Shown here piece after piece: positions 24,274 through 32,601 of a stretch of 64,000 nucleotides of DNA. Source of the DNA: Streptomyces fradiae. Lineage in GTDB: Bacteria > Actinomycetota > Actinomycetes > Streptomycetales > Streptomycetaceae. Position numbers and translations under genes: made by a program. The DNA lies in NCBI RefSeq assembly GCF_041270065.1, contig NZ_CP065958.1:124001-188000 (forward strand), given 5' to 3'. Under the pieces are notes generated by a model. It was not told the DNA's origin. It did no database searches and worked only from the letters and a program-made list of their open reading frames with translations. Within the stretch, counting starts at the first letter, position 1; each line of letters opens with the position of its first letter.

Positions 24274-25749
24274 TCAGCCCGCCAGAAGCGGGTGCGCCCG
24301 GTCCAGGACTCCGTCGATGCGCTCCCAGGTGGCGGTGTCGCGCGGCACGGGCGGCAGCGTCTCGCCCTCGCCCGTGCCCCACTCCCGGGCGAGGGCGACG
24401 GGATCGGCGCCGGTGGCGGCGGCCGCGGCGAGGGCGGCGGCGCCGAGGGCGACGAGTTCGGTGGCGGTGGGGACGACGACGGGGCGGCCGGAGAGCCGGC
24501 GGACGGTCTCGGTCCAGGCCCGCCCACGGGCGCCGCCGCCGACGAGGCGCAGGGGCCGGTCCCGTACGGACGGATCGGCGGGGTCGAGGCCGCAGGCGGT
24601 GAGCACCTCGTCGAGCGCGCGGAGCACGGTGAAGACGGCGCCCTCGTAGGCGGCGCCGAGCAGCGCGTGCGGGGTGGTGGCGTGCCGCAGACCGGTGAGG
24701 AGACCGGTGGCGTGCGGCAGGTCGGGGGTGCGTTCGCCGTCGAGGTACGGCAGGAGGACGAGGCCGTCGCCGGGTGCGGCGTCCTCGCGGTCGAGGCCGA
24801 GGAGGCCGGCGATCCGGTCGACGGCGAGGGTGCAGTTGAGCGTGCAGCCGAGCGGCAGGTAGCCGCCGTCGGCGGCGGCGAAGCCGGACAGGCCGGGGCT
24901 CGCGGGCCGGGCGCGGGTGGCGGCGAAGACGGTGCCCGAGGTGCCCAGGCTGACCACCGGGTGGTCGAGCAGGCCGCCCGTACCGAGGCCGAGTCCGACG
25001 GCCGCGGCCATGTTGTCGCCGGTCCCGGCGGCGACGGCGACTCCGGCCGGCAGGCCGAGAGCCTCGGCGGCGGCCCGGGTGAGGGTGCCGACGCGGGTGG
25101 CGCCGGTCGGGGCGACGGCCGGGAGCAGGGCGGGGTCGAGGCCGATCAGGGCGAGGAGCTCGGGGTCATAGGCGGCGCGCCCGGTGTCGTACCAGCAGGT
25201 ACCGGAGGCGTCGCCGGGGTCGGTGACGGCGGCGTCGGCGAGCCGTTCGGTGAGGAAGTCGTGCGGCAGGCGAACGGCCGCCGTGCGCTCGGCTACGGCG
25301 GGTTCGTGCTCGGTCAGCCACCGCCACTTGGCGGCGGTCATGGAGGCGACGGGCACGGATCCGGTGCGGGCGAGCCAGGCCTGCGGGCCGCCGAGCGCCT
25401 GGGTGAGGGCGGCGGCCTGGGGAGCGGAGCGGGTGTCGTTCCAGAGCAGCGCGGGCCGCAGCGGCCGGCCGGCCGGGTCCAGGGTGACGAGGCCGTGCTG
25501 CTGTCCGGCGACGGCGATGCCGGTCACGGCGGCGGGTGGCACGGCGGCCTGCCGGAGCCCGTCGGCGACGGCCCGGGCGAGGGCGGACCACCACTCCTCG
25601 GGGTCGGACTCGCGGGCGCCGGCTTCTCCGGTGACGGTGTGCGGGGCGCGGCCGACGGCGAGCAGGGTGCCGTCCTCGGCGTCCACGACGGCCGCCTTGG
25701 TGGACTGGGTGGAGCTGTCGACGCCGATGACCACCGGGCGCTGGGTCAT
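24274..25749 (-). CDS. xylB: Xylulokinase
   Basis: A 491-residue FGGY carbohydrate kinase. The N-terminal ATP/sugar domain begins VVIGVDSSTQSTKAAVVDA, GIAVAGQQHGLVTLD follows, and the substrate motif is LLWNDTRSAPQAAAL. The C-terminal domain has GTSGTVFAATR and LRLVGGGARGRAWTETV. It phosphorylates D-xylulose to xylulose 5-phosphate. It is divergent from xylA, and a 155-base spacer with two similar hairpins separates them. Other FGGY kinases share these motifs; the pairing with xylA makes xylulokinase secure. Confidence 0.93.
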   Translation of the reverse strand: MTQRPVVIGVDSSTQSTKAAVVDAEDGTLLAVGRAPHTVTGEAGARESDPEEWWSALARAVADGLRQAAVPPAAVTGIAVAGQQHGLVTLDPAGRPLRPALLWNDTRSAPQAAALTQALGGPQAWLARTGSVPVASMTAAKWRWLTEHEPAVAERTAAVRLPHDFLTERLADAAVTDPGDASGTCWYDTGRAAYDPELLALIGLDPALLPAVAPTGATRVGTLTRAAAEALGLPAGVAVAAGTGDNMAAAVGLGLGTGGLLDHPVVSLGTSGTVFAATRARPASPGLSGFAAADGGYLPLGCTLNCTLAVDRIAGLLGLDREDAAPGDGLVLLPYLDGERTPDLPHATGLLTGLRHATTPHALLGAAYEGAVFTVLRALDEVLTACGLDPADPSVRDRPLRLVGGGARGRAWTETVRRLSGRPVVVPTATELVALGAAALAAAAATGADPVALAREWGTGEGETLPPVPRDTATWERIDGVLDRAHPLLAG

Positions 25750-25762
25750 GGACCACCTCTCG

Positions 25763-25802
25763 TTCCCCGGATGCGGGGGCTCTCATTCCCCGGAATCGGG
25801 GG
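25763..25802. promoter_or_regulatory. Duplicated hairpin element in the xylB/xylA spacer
   Basis: Two direct copies of a short inverted repeat follow the xylB start: CCCCG-GATG-CGGGG (25765-25778) and CCCCG-GAAT-CGGGG (25788-25801), each preceded by TT. Their centres are 23 bases apart. On the xylB strand they sit in the leader, 16-53 bases upstream of the start codon, and could bind a repressor or fold in the mRNA. The rest of the spacer, near 25833-25858, is AT-rich for this genome. Confidence 0.45.
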
Positions 25803-25904
25803 TCGGCTCTGGCGCCGGGCGGCGCCCGGCGGTATTAGTTATCTCAGAAAACAAATCTCGCGGCCAGCCTTCCCGCTCATGGCCGCGCCACGAAGGAGCC
25901 GGAC

Positions 25905-27074
25905 ATGTCGCAGCATCTCCTCCCCACCCCCGACGACCGCTTCACCTTCGGCCTGTGGACCGTCGGCTGGCAGGGCCGCGACCCGTTCGGCGACGCGACC
26001 CGGCCGGCGCTCGACCCGGTCGAGTCGGTGGAGCGGCTCGCGGAGCTCGGGGCGTACGGAGTGACCTTCCACGACGACGACCTGATCCCGTTCGGGGCGG
26101 CGGAGGCCGAGCGCGAGGCGGCGGTGAAGCGCTTCCGGGCCGCCCTCGACCGCACCGGCCTCAAGGTGCCCATGGCCACCACCAACCTCTTCACGCACCC
26201 GGTCTTCAAGGACGGCGGGTTCACGGCGAACGACCGTGACGTGCGCCGGTTCGCGCTGCGCAAGACGCTCCGGAACATCGACCTCGCCGTCGAGCTCGGC
26301 GCCTCGGTGTACGTGGCCTGGGGCGGCCGGGAGGGCGCGGAGTCGGGTGCGGCGAAGGACGTGCGCCTGGCGCTCGACCGGATGAAGGAGGCCTTCGACC
26401 TGCTCGGCCAGTACGTCACCGAGCAGGGCTACGAGCTGCGCTTCGCGATCGAGCCGAAGCCGAACGAGCCGCGCGGCGACATCCTGCTGCCGACGATCGG
26501 GCACGCGCTCGCGTTCATCGAGCGCCTGGAGCGGCCCGAGCTCGTGGGCGTCAACCCGGAGACCGGGCACGAGCAGATGGCGGGCCTCAACTTCCCGCAC
26601 GGCATCGCGCAGGCGCTGTGGGCGGGCAAGCTCTTCCACATCGACCTCAACGGGCAGTCCGGGATCAAGTACGACCAGGACTTCCGCTTCGGCGCCGGCG
26701 ATCTGCGCCAGGCCTTCTGGCTGGTCGACCTCCTCGAGACGGCCGACTACGGCGGTCCGCGCCACTTCGACTTCAAGCCGGTGCGCACCGACGGCTTCGA
26801 CGGGGTGTGGGAGTCCGCGAAGAACTGCATGCGCAACTACCTCATCCTCAAGGAGCGCGCCGCCGCCTTCCGCGCCGACCCGGAGGTCGTCGCCGCGCTC
26901 GCCGCCTCCCGGCTCGACGAACTCGCCGCGCCGACCGCCCCGGACGGACTCGCGGGCCTGCTCGGCGACCCCGCCGCGTACGAGGAGTTCGACGCGACGG
27001 CGGCGGCCGAGCGCTCGATGGCCTTCGAACGGCTCGACCAGCTCGCCCTGGAGCACCTGCTCGCGGTGCGCTGA
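25905..27074 (+). CDS. xylA: Xylose isomerase (class I)
   Basis: A 389-residue protein of the short actinobacterial class. The metal and catalytic residues are in place: [12 protein letters not shown] (catalytic His, Asp), [14 protein letters not shown] (Glu and Lys), [11 protein letters not shown] (Glu, His), [14 protein letters not shown] and [13 protein letters not shown] (metal Asp residues). It interconverts D-xylose and D-xylulose (and glucose/fructose). GAAGGAG precedes the ATG. It is divergent from xylB, the next pathway enzyme. Confidence 0.96.
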   Translation: MSQHLLPTPDDRFTFGLWTVGWQGRDPFGDATRPALDPVESVERLAELGAYGVTFHDDDLIPFGAAEAEREAAVKRFRAALDRTGLKVPMATTNLFTHPVFKDGGFTANDRDVRRFALRKTLRNIDLAVELGASVYVAWGGREGAESGAAKDVRLALDRMKEAFDLLGQYVTEQGYELRFAIEPKPNEPRGDILLPTIGHALAFIERLERPELVGVNPETGHEQMAGLNFPHGIAQALWAGKLFHIDLNGQSGIKYDQDFRFGAGDLRQAFWLVDLLETADYGGPRHFDFKPVRTDGFDGVWESAKNCMRNYLILKERAAAFRADPEVVAALAASRLDELAAPTAPDGLAGLLGDPAAYEEFDATAAAERSMAFERLDQLALEHLLAVR

Positions 27075-27187
27075 CGCACGGGAGAAATTCCCTTACGCAC
27101 GGTCGCCGCCTGTGTCATTCTCCGACTGTCATGCCGCCGCCCGGCTGACAGCCTTCTTCGGATTCTTCGAGGGATCGGGGATGCGCC

Positions 27188-27859
27188 ATGCGGTTCTCCA
27201 CACACGCCGCCCGCTGGGGCGTTGCCCTCCTGCTCTGCCTGCCGGCCGCGGTGTCCTGCGACGACCCGGGCGACGACCAGGGCGCCGGACCCGGCGGCGG
27301 CGTGAACGGCGGCGCGGTGCCGGGTCCCGGCGGGGCAGGCGCCTCCGGCGGGAGCAGCGGCGGGAACAACGGCGGAGCCAAGCCCGGACCGCTGCGGATC
27401 CCCGACTGGGGCCGGTCCGACCGGCTGCACGACGACGCGTCGGAGGAGGGCAGGTTCAACTGGGCCGCCCTGAAGCGGCGGTTCGTCGAGGTGTGCGGGG
27501 ACGGGACACTGTGCGTGGACCTCGTGCGCGTCAACCGCACGGCGGACGGCCGGGAGACCGCCGGGCCGTGCGGCTACGACCACATGGAGCCCCGGTCCGG
27601 CAGGACGGTCGAGCGACACCGCATCGTGTACGTGGTGGGCGTGTGCGAGCCGGACCCGAACGGGACGGACGAGGGCCCCACCGGCGGGCCGACGACCGAC
27701 GGCCCGACGGAGGGGACCACGGACGGGCCGACCGACGGGACCACGGACGGCTCGACCGAGGAGTCCACCGACGGTCCGACGGGAGGCTCCTCCCGCACCG
27801 CCTCGACGGCGAGCACCGGGACCGGCAGCAGCAGCGGCGGAAGCGCGGCCGCCCGGTGA
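27188..27859 (+). CDS. Putative lipoprotein with Gly-rich and Thr/Gly/Asp repeats
   Basis: A 223-residue protein with a signal peptide (MRFSTHAARWGVALLLCLP) and a cysteine after AAVS that fits a lipobox loosely. A Gly/Asn/Ser-rich linker follows (about 30-65). A small domain of about 90 residues then contains paired cysteines (VCGDGTLCVDLVRVN, GPCGYDHME, VVGVCEPDP). The C-terminus is a repetitive TDGPT/TDGST tail (about 150-200) likely to extend through the envelope. No family is recognised. The stop overlaps the GTG of the membrane-protein gene, so the two products are made together. Confidence 0.75.
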   Translation: MRFSTHAARWGVALLLCLPAAVSCDDPGDDQGAGPGGGVNGGAVPGPGGAGASGGSSGGNNGGAKPGPLRIPDWGRSDRLHDDASEEGRFNWAALKRRFVEVCGDGTLCVDLVRVNRTADGRETAGPCGYDHMEPRSGRTVERHRIVYVVGVCEPDPNGTDEGPTGGPTTDGPTEGTTDGPTDGTTDGSTEESTDGPTGGSSRTASTASTGTGSSSGGSAAAR

Positions 27860-28974
27860 ACGAGGGCGCCGGCGGTGCCGGCCGCCTCGCCACCCTGGTC
27901 GGCGCGATCGCCGCGCCCACCAGCCTGGTCACCGCGCTGCTCTACTACTTCGGCTACTGGCACGCGTACTGGTTCTTCGCCTACTTCCGGGTGCACTCGA
28001 CGCTCCTCGGCTTCAGTACGGCCGACTACCTCATGCGCAGCCTGGACGCGCTCTGGGTGCCGCTGACGGTGACGGCGACGCTCGGCGTGGCCGGCTTCTG
28101 GGGGTACGACCTGGCGCGGCGCCGGCTCGGACCGCTCCTGGGGCCGGTGGCGCGGCGCCGCGCCACCGCGGCCCTCGCCACGGCCGGGTTCCTGCTCACG
28201 GTCGGCGGGCTCTGGTCGACGTTCCAGGTGACCTTCCTCAGCCGTGTGCTCACCCTTGCCCCGCTCAGCCTGTCCGCCGGAGTCGCCCTGCTGGCGTACG
28301 CCCGGCTCCTCGCCCGGCGGAACGCGGCGGCCGCGCCGGCGGTGGAGCCGGAGGCGATACGGGAGCGTGAGCCGGTGCCGGTGCCAGTGCCCGGACCGGC
28401 TCCCGCACCCGAGGCCCCCGAGCCCGCGCCTGAACCCGAGGCCGTACGCGTACCCGCACCCGCACCCGAGCCGGAGCCCCAGCCCGAAGTTCGACCCGAG
28501 CCCCGACCCGAGCCGGACCCCGCGCCCGTTCCCGATCCCCTGCCTCCGTCCCCGCCCCGCCCCGAGTGGGCCGTGATGGCCGAGTGGGCGGTGGTGTTCA
28601 CCCTCGTCATGCTGGGGATCGTCTGGGCCGCCAACGACTACGCCGCCTCCGTCGGCACCGTGCGGGCCCAGCGCTTCGTGGCCGGGCTTGAACGCTCCCC
28701 CGCGACGGTGGTCTTCAGCGAGCACCGTCTCGGCATCGGCGGTCCCGGGGTGCGCGAGACGCGGTGCGCGCAGGACAAGGGCGACAAGGCCGCGTACGCC
28801 TATCGCTATGACGGTCTCGTGCTGATCCTCCAGTCGGGGAACCAGTACGTCCTCGTGCCCACCCGCTGGACGCCGGCCGACGGGGTCGCCCTGGTGCTGC
28901 CCCGCAACGACTCGGTGCGCCTGGAGTTCGGCCCGCCGCCGGGTCCGGCGCCGAGGCCGCTGCCCTCCTGTTGA
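27856..28974 (+). CDS. Membrane protein with long Pro/Glu linker, unknown function
   Basis: A 372-residue protein starting at a GTG that overlaps the previous stop. It has about four TM segments in the first half (ATLVGAIAAPTSLVTALLYY, the WVPLTVTATLGVAGFWGY region, ALATAGFLLTVGGLW, LSLSAGVALLAYARLL). A cytoplasmic or periplasmic linker of about 70 residues made of Pro-Glu/Pro-Ala/Val-Pro repeats (about 165-240) follows. One more TM (VVFTLVMLGIVWAANDYA) leads to a small C-terminal domain (VLILQSGNQYVLVPTRW). No family is recognised. Pairing with the lipoprotein suggests an envelope complex. Confidence 0.75.
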   Translation: MNEGAGGAGRLATLVGAIAAPTSLVTALLYYFGYWHAYWFFAYFRVHSTLLGFSTADYLMRSLDALWVPLTVTATLGVAGFWGYDLARRRLGPLLGPVARRRATAALATAGFLLTVGGLWSTFQVTFLSRVLTLAPLSLSAGVALLAYARLLARRNAAAAPAVEPEAIREREPVPVPVPGPAPAPEAPEPAPEPEAVRVPAPAPEPEPQPEVRPEPRPEPDPAPVPDPLPPSPPRPEWAVMAEWAVVFTLVMLGIVWAANDYAASVGTVRAQRFVAGLERSPATVVFSEHRLGIGGPGVRETRCAQDKGDKAAYAYRYDGLVLILQSGNQYVLVPTRWTPADGVALVLPRNDSVRLEFGPPPGPAPRPLPSC

Positions 28975-29008
28975 GACGGCCGAGACAGCCCATGCACCAC
29001 AAGGCAGC

Positions 29009-29114
29009 AAGCGCTTTCTAAGAATCCTGCGCAAAGCATTGACGCAGCCTCCTGACCCGCTTAGCTTCATCGCGTTGCACTTCGTACGTCATATATGAGA
29101 CGCGATACATGAGA
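29009..29114 (+). promoter_or_regulatory. Promoter and operator region of the GntR-led pectin locus
   Basis: A sigma-70-type promoter is visible: TTGACG at 29039-29044, 17 bases, TAGCTT at 29062-29067. An AAGCGCTT palindrome (29009-29016) lies upstream. Between promoter and gntR lies TCATATATGA (29089-29098), and ATATATGAGA / ATACATGAGA form a direct repeat (29091-29100 and 29105-29114). The latter elements are plausible GntR sites for autoregulation. Confidence 0.5.
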
Positions 29115-29825
29115 TCTGAGAGTGCTGCCGCCATGGCCTTCGCCGCCCCCAGCCCCATTCCGTCCCGCACCCAGTTCGTCCTGGAGGCGATCAAGCACGA
29201 CATCCTCACCGGTGGTCTCAGTCCGGGCCAGGCGCTGGTGGAGACCGAACTCGCCGCCCGTTTCGGGGTGTCGAAGACCCCGGTGCGCGAGGCGCTGAAG
29301 ACACTGGCCGGGAGCGGGCTCGTGGTGCTCAGCCAGTACAAGGGCGTCACGGTCCGGATGGTCGACGCGGACATGGCCCGCGAGGTCTACGACGTACGGC
29401 TGCTCCTCGAACCGGTGGCGGTGCGCCGGTCCGTGGCCGCGGGCGCTCCGCTGGACGCCGCCCGTGCGGCCCTGGAGCGGGCGGCCGTCGCCGACGATCC
29501 GGCCGAACGGTCCCTGGCCAACCGGGAGTTCCACCGCTCGCTCTATCTGCCGTGCGGGAATCCGCTGCTCGGCCGGATGCTGGACGAGGTACGGGATCAG
29601 GCCGCGCTGGTGTCCACGGTGGCGTGGGCGGCGGTGCCGTCCTGGGAGCGGGAGGCCGCGGAGCACGCGGAGATCCTGCGCCTGGCCGCGGCGGGCGACG
29701 CCGAGGGCGCCGGCCGGGCCGTGCACGCCCACATCGCGTCCTTCGTCGCCCGGGCGTTCCCCGCACCCGAACCCGCGCCCGTACCCGTATCCGCCCCCGT
29801 GGCCGTCCCCGAGGAGCAGGCATGA
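29109..29825 (+). CDS. GntR-family (FadR/FCD) regulator of the pectin locus
   Basis: A 238-residue regulator. The N-terminal winged HTH (about 20-85) includes LVETELAARFGVSKTPVREALKTL, the classic GntR recognition pattern. The C-terminal FCD helical domain (about 95-220) contains RLLLEPVAVRRSVAAG and NREFHRSLYLPCGNPLL with metal-binding Asp/His positions. Start could be the ATG at 29109 or the in-frame ATG at 29133 (MAFAAPSP). Its stop overlaps the DHDPS-family gene as ATGA, placing it first in the catabolic operon; sugar-acid sensing is inferred. Confidence 0.87.
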   Translation: MRSESAAAMAFAAPSPIPSRTQFVLEAIKHDILTGGLSPGQALVETELAARFGVSKTPVREALKTLAGSGLVVLSQYKGVTVRMVDADMAREVYDVRLLLEPVAVRRSVAAGAPLDAARAALERAAVADDPAERSLANREFHRSLYLPCGNPLLGRMLDEVRDQAALVSTVAWAAVPSWEREAAEHAEILRLAAAGDAEGAGRAVHAHIASFVARAFPAPEPAPVPVSAPVAVPEEQA

Positions 29826-30730
29826 GCGTGGAGTTCGACGCACTGCGCGAGGCGCTCGCCGATGTGGTGGCGATCCCCGTGACCCCGTTCACCGCCGAGG
29901 GGGAGCTGGACACCGGCGCCCATCGGACGCTGCTGCGGCGGATGCTCGACGCGGGGGTGCGGACCCTCACGCCCAACGGCAATACGGGAGAGTTCTACGC
30001 CCTGACCCGTGAAGAGCGGTACCGGATCACCGAGTTGACGATGGAGGAGGCCGCGGGCCGGGCCACCGTCCTGGTCGGGGTGGGCCACGATCTGCCGACC
30101 GCGATCGAGGCCGCCCGGCACGCGCGGGACGCCGGGGCCGCGATGCTGATGGTGCATCAGCCGGTGCATCCCTATGTCTCGGCCGCCGGCTGGGTGGACT
30201 ACCACCGGACCATCGCCCGGGCCGTGCCGGAGCTCGGGATCGTGCCGTATCTGCGCAATCCGAGCCTCGGCGGCGACCGGCTCGCCGAGCTCGCGGACAC
30301 CTGCCCGAACGTGATCGGCGTGAAGTACGCCGTTCCGGACGCGGCACGCTTCGCCGGTTTCGCCCGGGACGCGGGGCTCGACCGCTTCGTATGGGTGGCG
30401 GGCCTGGCGGAGCCGTACGCCCCGGCGTACTTCGCGGGCGGCGCCACCGGCTTCACCTCGGGGCTGGTCAACATCGCCCCCGCGCTGTCCCTGGAGATGC
30501 TGCGCACCCTGCGCGCGGGCGACTACCCGGCGGCCATGAAGGTGTGGGAGCGGATCCGGCGCTTCGAGGAGCTGCGGGCGGCCGACCACAGCGCCGACAA
30601 CGTCACCGTGGTGAAGGAGGCACTCGCCTCGCTGGGACTGTGCCGGCGCGACATCCGGCCGCCGAGCCGTGAACTCCCCGAGGCGGCCCGGGCCGAGGTC
30701 GCCGCGATAGCCGCCGGGTGGCCGGTGTGA
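29822..30730 (+). CDS. DHDPS-family keto-deoxy-sugar-acid dehydratase/aldolase
   Basis: A 302-residue TIM barrel. It has LTPNGNTGEFYAL in place of the canonical GTTGE loop, the tyrosine in IVPYLRNP and the Schiff-base lysine in VIGVKYAVP. The family includes 2-keto-3-deoxy-L-arabonate dehydratase, 5-keto-4-deoxyglucarate dehydratase and KDG aldolase. Coupling with an IlvD/EDD dehydratase directly downstream (GTGA overlap) favours an acid-sugar pathway, where IlvD makes the 2-keto-3-deoxy acid that this enzyme then dehydrates or splits. The exact substrate is unproven. Confidence 0.85.
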   Translation: MSVEFDALREALADVVAIPVTPFTAEGELDTGAHRTLLRRMLDAGVRTLTPNGNTGEFYALTREERYRITELTMEEAAGRATVLVGVGHDLPTAIEAARHARDAGAAMLMVHQPVHPYVSAAGWVDYHRTIARAVPELGIVPYLRNPSLGGDRLAELADTCPNVIGVKYAVPDAARFAGFARDAGLDRFVWVAGLAEPYAPAYFAGGATGFTSGLVNIAPALSLEMLRTLRAGDYPAAMKVWERIRRFEELRAADHSADNVTVVKEALASLGLCRRDIRPPSRELPEAARAEVAAIAAGWPV

Positions 30731-32472
30731 GCGCCGGGATGAGCGGCGGCGAGGGCCGCCGCCCCGAGGAGCTGCGCAGCCACCAGTGGTACGGCACGGA
30801 CGGGCTGCGCTCGTTCAGCCACCGGGCCCGCACCCGGCAGCTCGGCTATCTGCCCGAGGAGCACCTGGGCAAGCCGGTGATCGCCGTGCTGAACACCTGG
30901 TCCGACATCAACCCCTGCCATGTGCATCTGCGCGACCGGGCGCAGGCGGTGAAGCGGGGGGTGTGGCAGGCGGGCGGATTCCCGCTGGAGTTCCCGGTGT
31001 CGACGCTGTCGGAGACCTTCCAGAAGCCGACGCCGATGCTCTACCGCAATCTTCTCGCCCTGGAGACCGAGGAGTTGCTGCGCTCCTACCCGGTGGACGG
31101 CGCGGTCCTGATGGGCGGCTGCGACAAGTCGACGCCTGCGCTGCTTATGGGCGCGGCATCGGTGGACCTGCCGACGGTGTTCGTGCCGGCCGGGCCGATG
31201 CTGCCGGGGCACTGGCGGGGCGAGACGCTCGGCTCGGGCACCGACATGTGGAAGTACTGGGACGAGAAGCGGGCCGGGCGGCTCGGCGAGTGCGAGCTCG
31301 CGGAGCTGGAGAGCGGGCTCGCCCGCTCCCCCGGGCACTGCATGACGATGGGCACGGCCTCGACGCTGACCGCCGCCGCGGAGACCCTGGGCGTGACGGT
31401 GCCGGGGGCCTCGTCGATCCCGGCGGTGGACTCGGGGCACGACCGGATGGCGGCGGCCTCCGGGCTGCGGATCGTGGAGCTGGTACGGGAGGACCTGCGG
31501 CTCTCGCGGATCCTGACCCGGGAGGCGTACGAGGACGCGGTCGCCGCGGTGCTGGCGCTCGGCGGTTCGACCAACGCGGTGATCCATCTGATCGCGATGG
31601 CGGGGCGGTCCGGGGTGCGGCTGACGCTCGACGACTTCGACCGGATCGCCCGGACGGTGCCGGTGCTCGCGAATCTGCGTCCGGGCGGGCGGTTCCTCAT
31701 GGAGGACTTCCACTTCGCCGGCGGCATGCCGGGCTTTCTGTCCCGGCTCACGGACGTGCTGCATCTGGACCGGCTCACGGTGTCCCACCCGACGCTGCGC
31801 GAGCAGCTGGCGGGGGCGCTTGTCCACGACGAGGAGGTCATCCGGCCGCGGTCACGGCCGCTGGCGGACGAGGGCGGGGTGGCGGTGCTCCGCGGCAACC
31901 TCTGCCCGGACGGGGCGGTGATCAAGCACATCGCGGCCGAGCCGCGGCTGCTCAAGCACACCGGTCCGGCGGTGGTCTTCGAGGACTACCGCACGATGCA
32001 GCGGACGATCGACGACCCCGCCCTCGGGATCACCGCCGACCACGTCCTGGTGCTGCGCGGTTCCGGGCCGAAGGGCGGTCCCGGGATGCCGGAGTACGGG
32101 ATGCTGCCGATCCCCGCGTATCTCCTCGCACAGGGGGTGCGGGACATGGTGCGCATCTCCGACGCCCGGATGAGCGGCACGAGTTACGGCGCGTGTGTGC
32201 TGCACGTGGCGCCCGAGTCGTACGTCGGCGGGCCGCTCGCCCTGGTCCGCACCGGTGACTCGATCACCCTCGACGTCGAGGCGCGCACGCTCCATCTCGA
32301 CGTCGACGAGGAGGAGTTGGCCCGCCGGAGGGCCGACTGGACACCGCCACCGGCCCGTTACGAGCGGGGCTACGGCGCCCTGTACACCGAGCAGATCACG
32401 CAGGCGGACACCGGCTGCGACTTCGCCTTCCTCTCCCGTCCGGGGACCACCCCCGATCCGTACGCGGGCTGA
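30727..32472 (+). CDS. IlvD/EDD-family sugar-acid dehydratase
   Basis: A 581-residue Fe-S dehydratase. Cluster cysteines lie in NTWSDINPCHVHLRD and VLMGGCDKSTPALLMG. LALGGSTNAVIHLIAMA and the C-terminal ISDARMSGTSYGACVLHV complete the family pattern. ILVD proteins make branched-chain keto acids, but this one resembles the pentonate/hexonate branch (arabonate, xylonate, galactonate) and is coupled to a DHDPS-family gene. The start is taken as the GTG at 30727, which overlaps the previous stop; an upstream GTG (30718) and a downstream ATG (30739) are alternatives. Confidence 0.88.
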   Translation: MSAGMSGGEGRRPEELRSHQWYGTDGLRSFSHRARTRQLGYLPEEHLGKPVIAVLNTWSDINPCHVHLRDRAQAVKRGVWQAGGFPLEFPVSTLSETFQKPTPMLYRNLLALETEELLRSYPVDGAVLMGGCDKSTPALLMGAASVDLPTVFVPAGPMLPGHWRGETLGSGTDMWKYWDEKRAGRLGECELAELESGLARSPGHCMTMGTASTLTAAAETLGVTVPGASSIPAVDSGHDRMAAASGLRIVELVREDLRLSRILTREAYEDAVAAVLALGGSTNAVIHLIAMAGRSGVRLTLDDFDRIARTVPVLANLRPGGRFLMEDFHFAGGMPGFLSRLTDVLHLDRLTVSHPTLREQLAGALVHDEEVIRPRSRPLADEGGVAVLRGNLCPDGAVIKHIAAEPRLLKHTGPAVVFEDYRTMQRTIDDPALGITADHVLVLRGSGPKGGPGMPEYGMLPIPAYLLAQGVRDMVRISDARMSGTSYGACVLHVAPESYVGGPLALVRTGDSITLDVEARTLHLDVDEEELARRRADWTPPPARYERGYGALYTEQITQADTGCDFAFLSRPGTTPDPYAG

Positions 32473-32547
32473 GCACCCCCGCACCCCGCACCCGCTTCAC
32501 CACCCGCACGGCGCGTCGTGCCGCACGGCGATGCCGCATGCCCCGAC

Positions 32548-32584
32548 CCGTCTCCCGAACCCGTCTCCCGAACCCGTCTTCCCC
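32548..32584. repeat. 13-bp tandem repeat before the first permease gene
   Basis: CCGTCTCCCGAAC occurs twice in tandem (32548-32560 and 32561-32573), followed by a degenerate third unit CCGTCTTCCCC. It lies in the 129-base gap between the IlvD-family gene and the first permease gene, close to the ribosome site. Confidence 0.65.
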
Positions 32585-32601
32585 AGAACGGAGCAGCCGT
32601 C

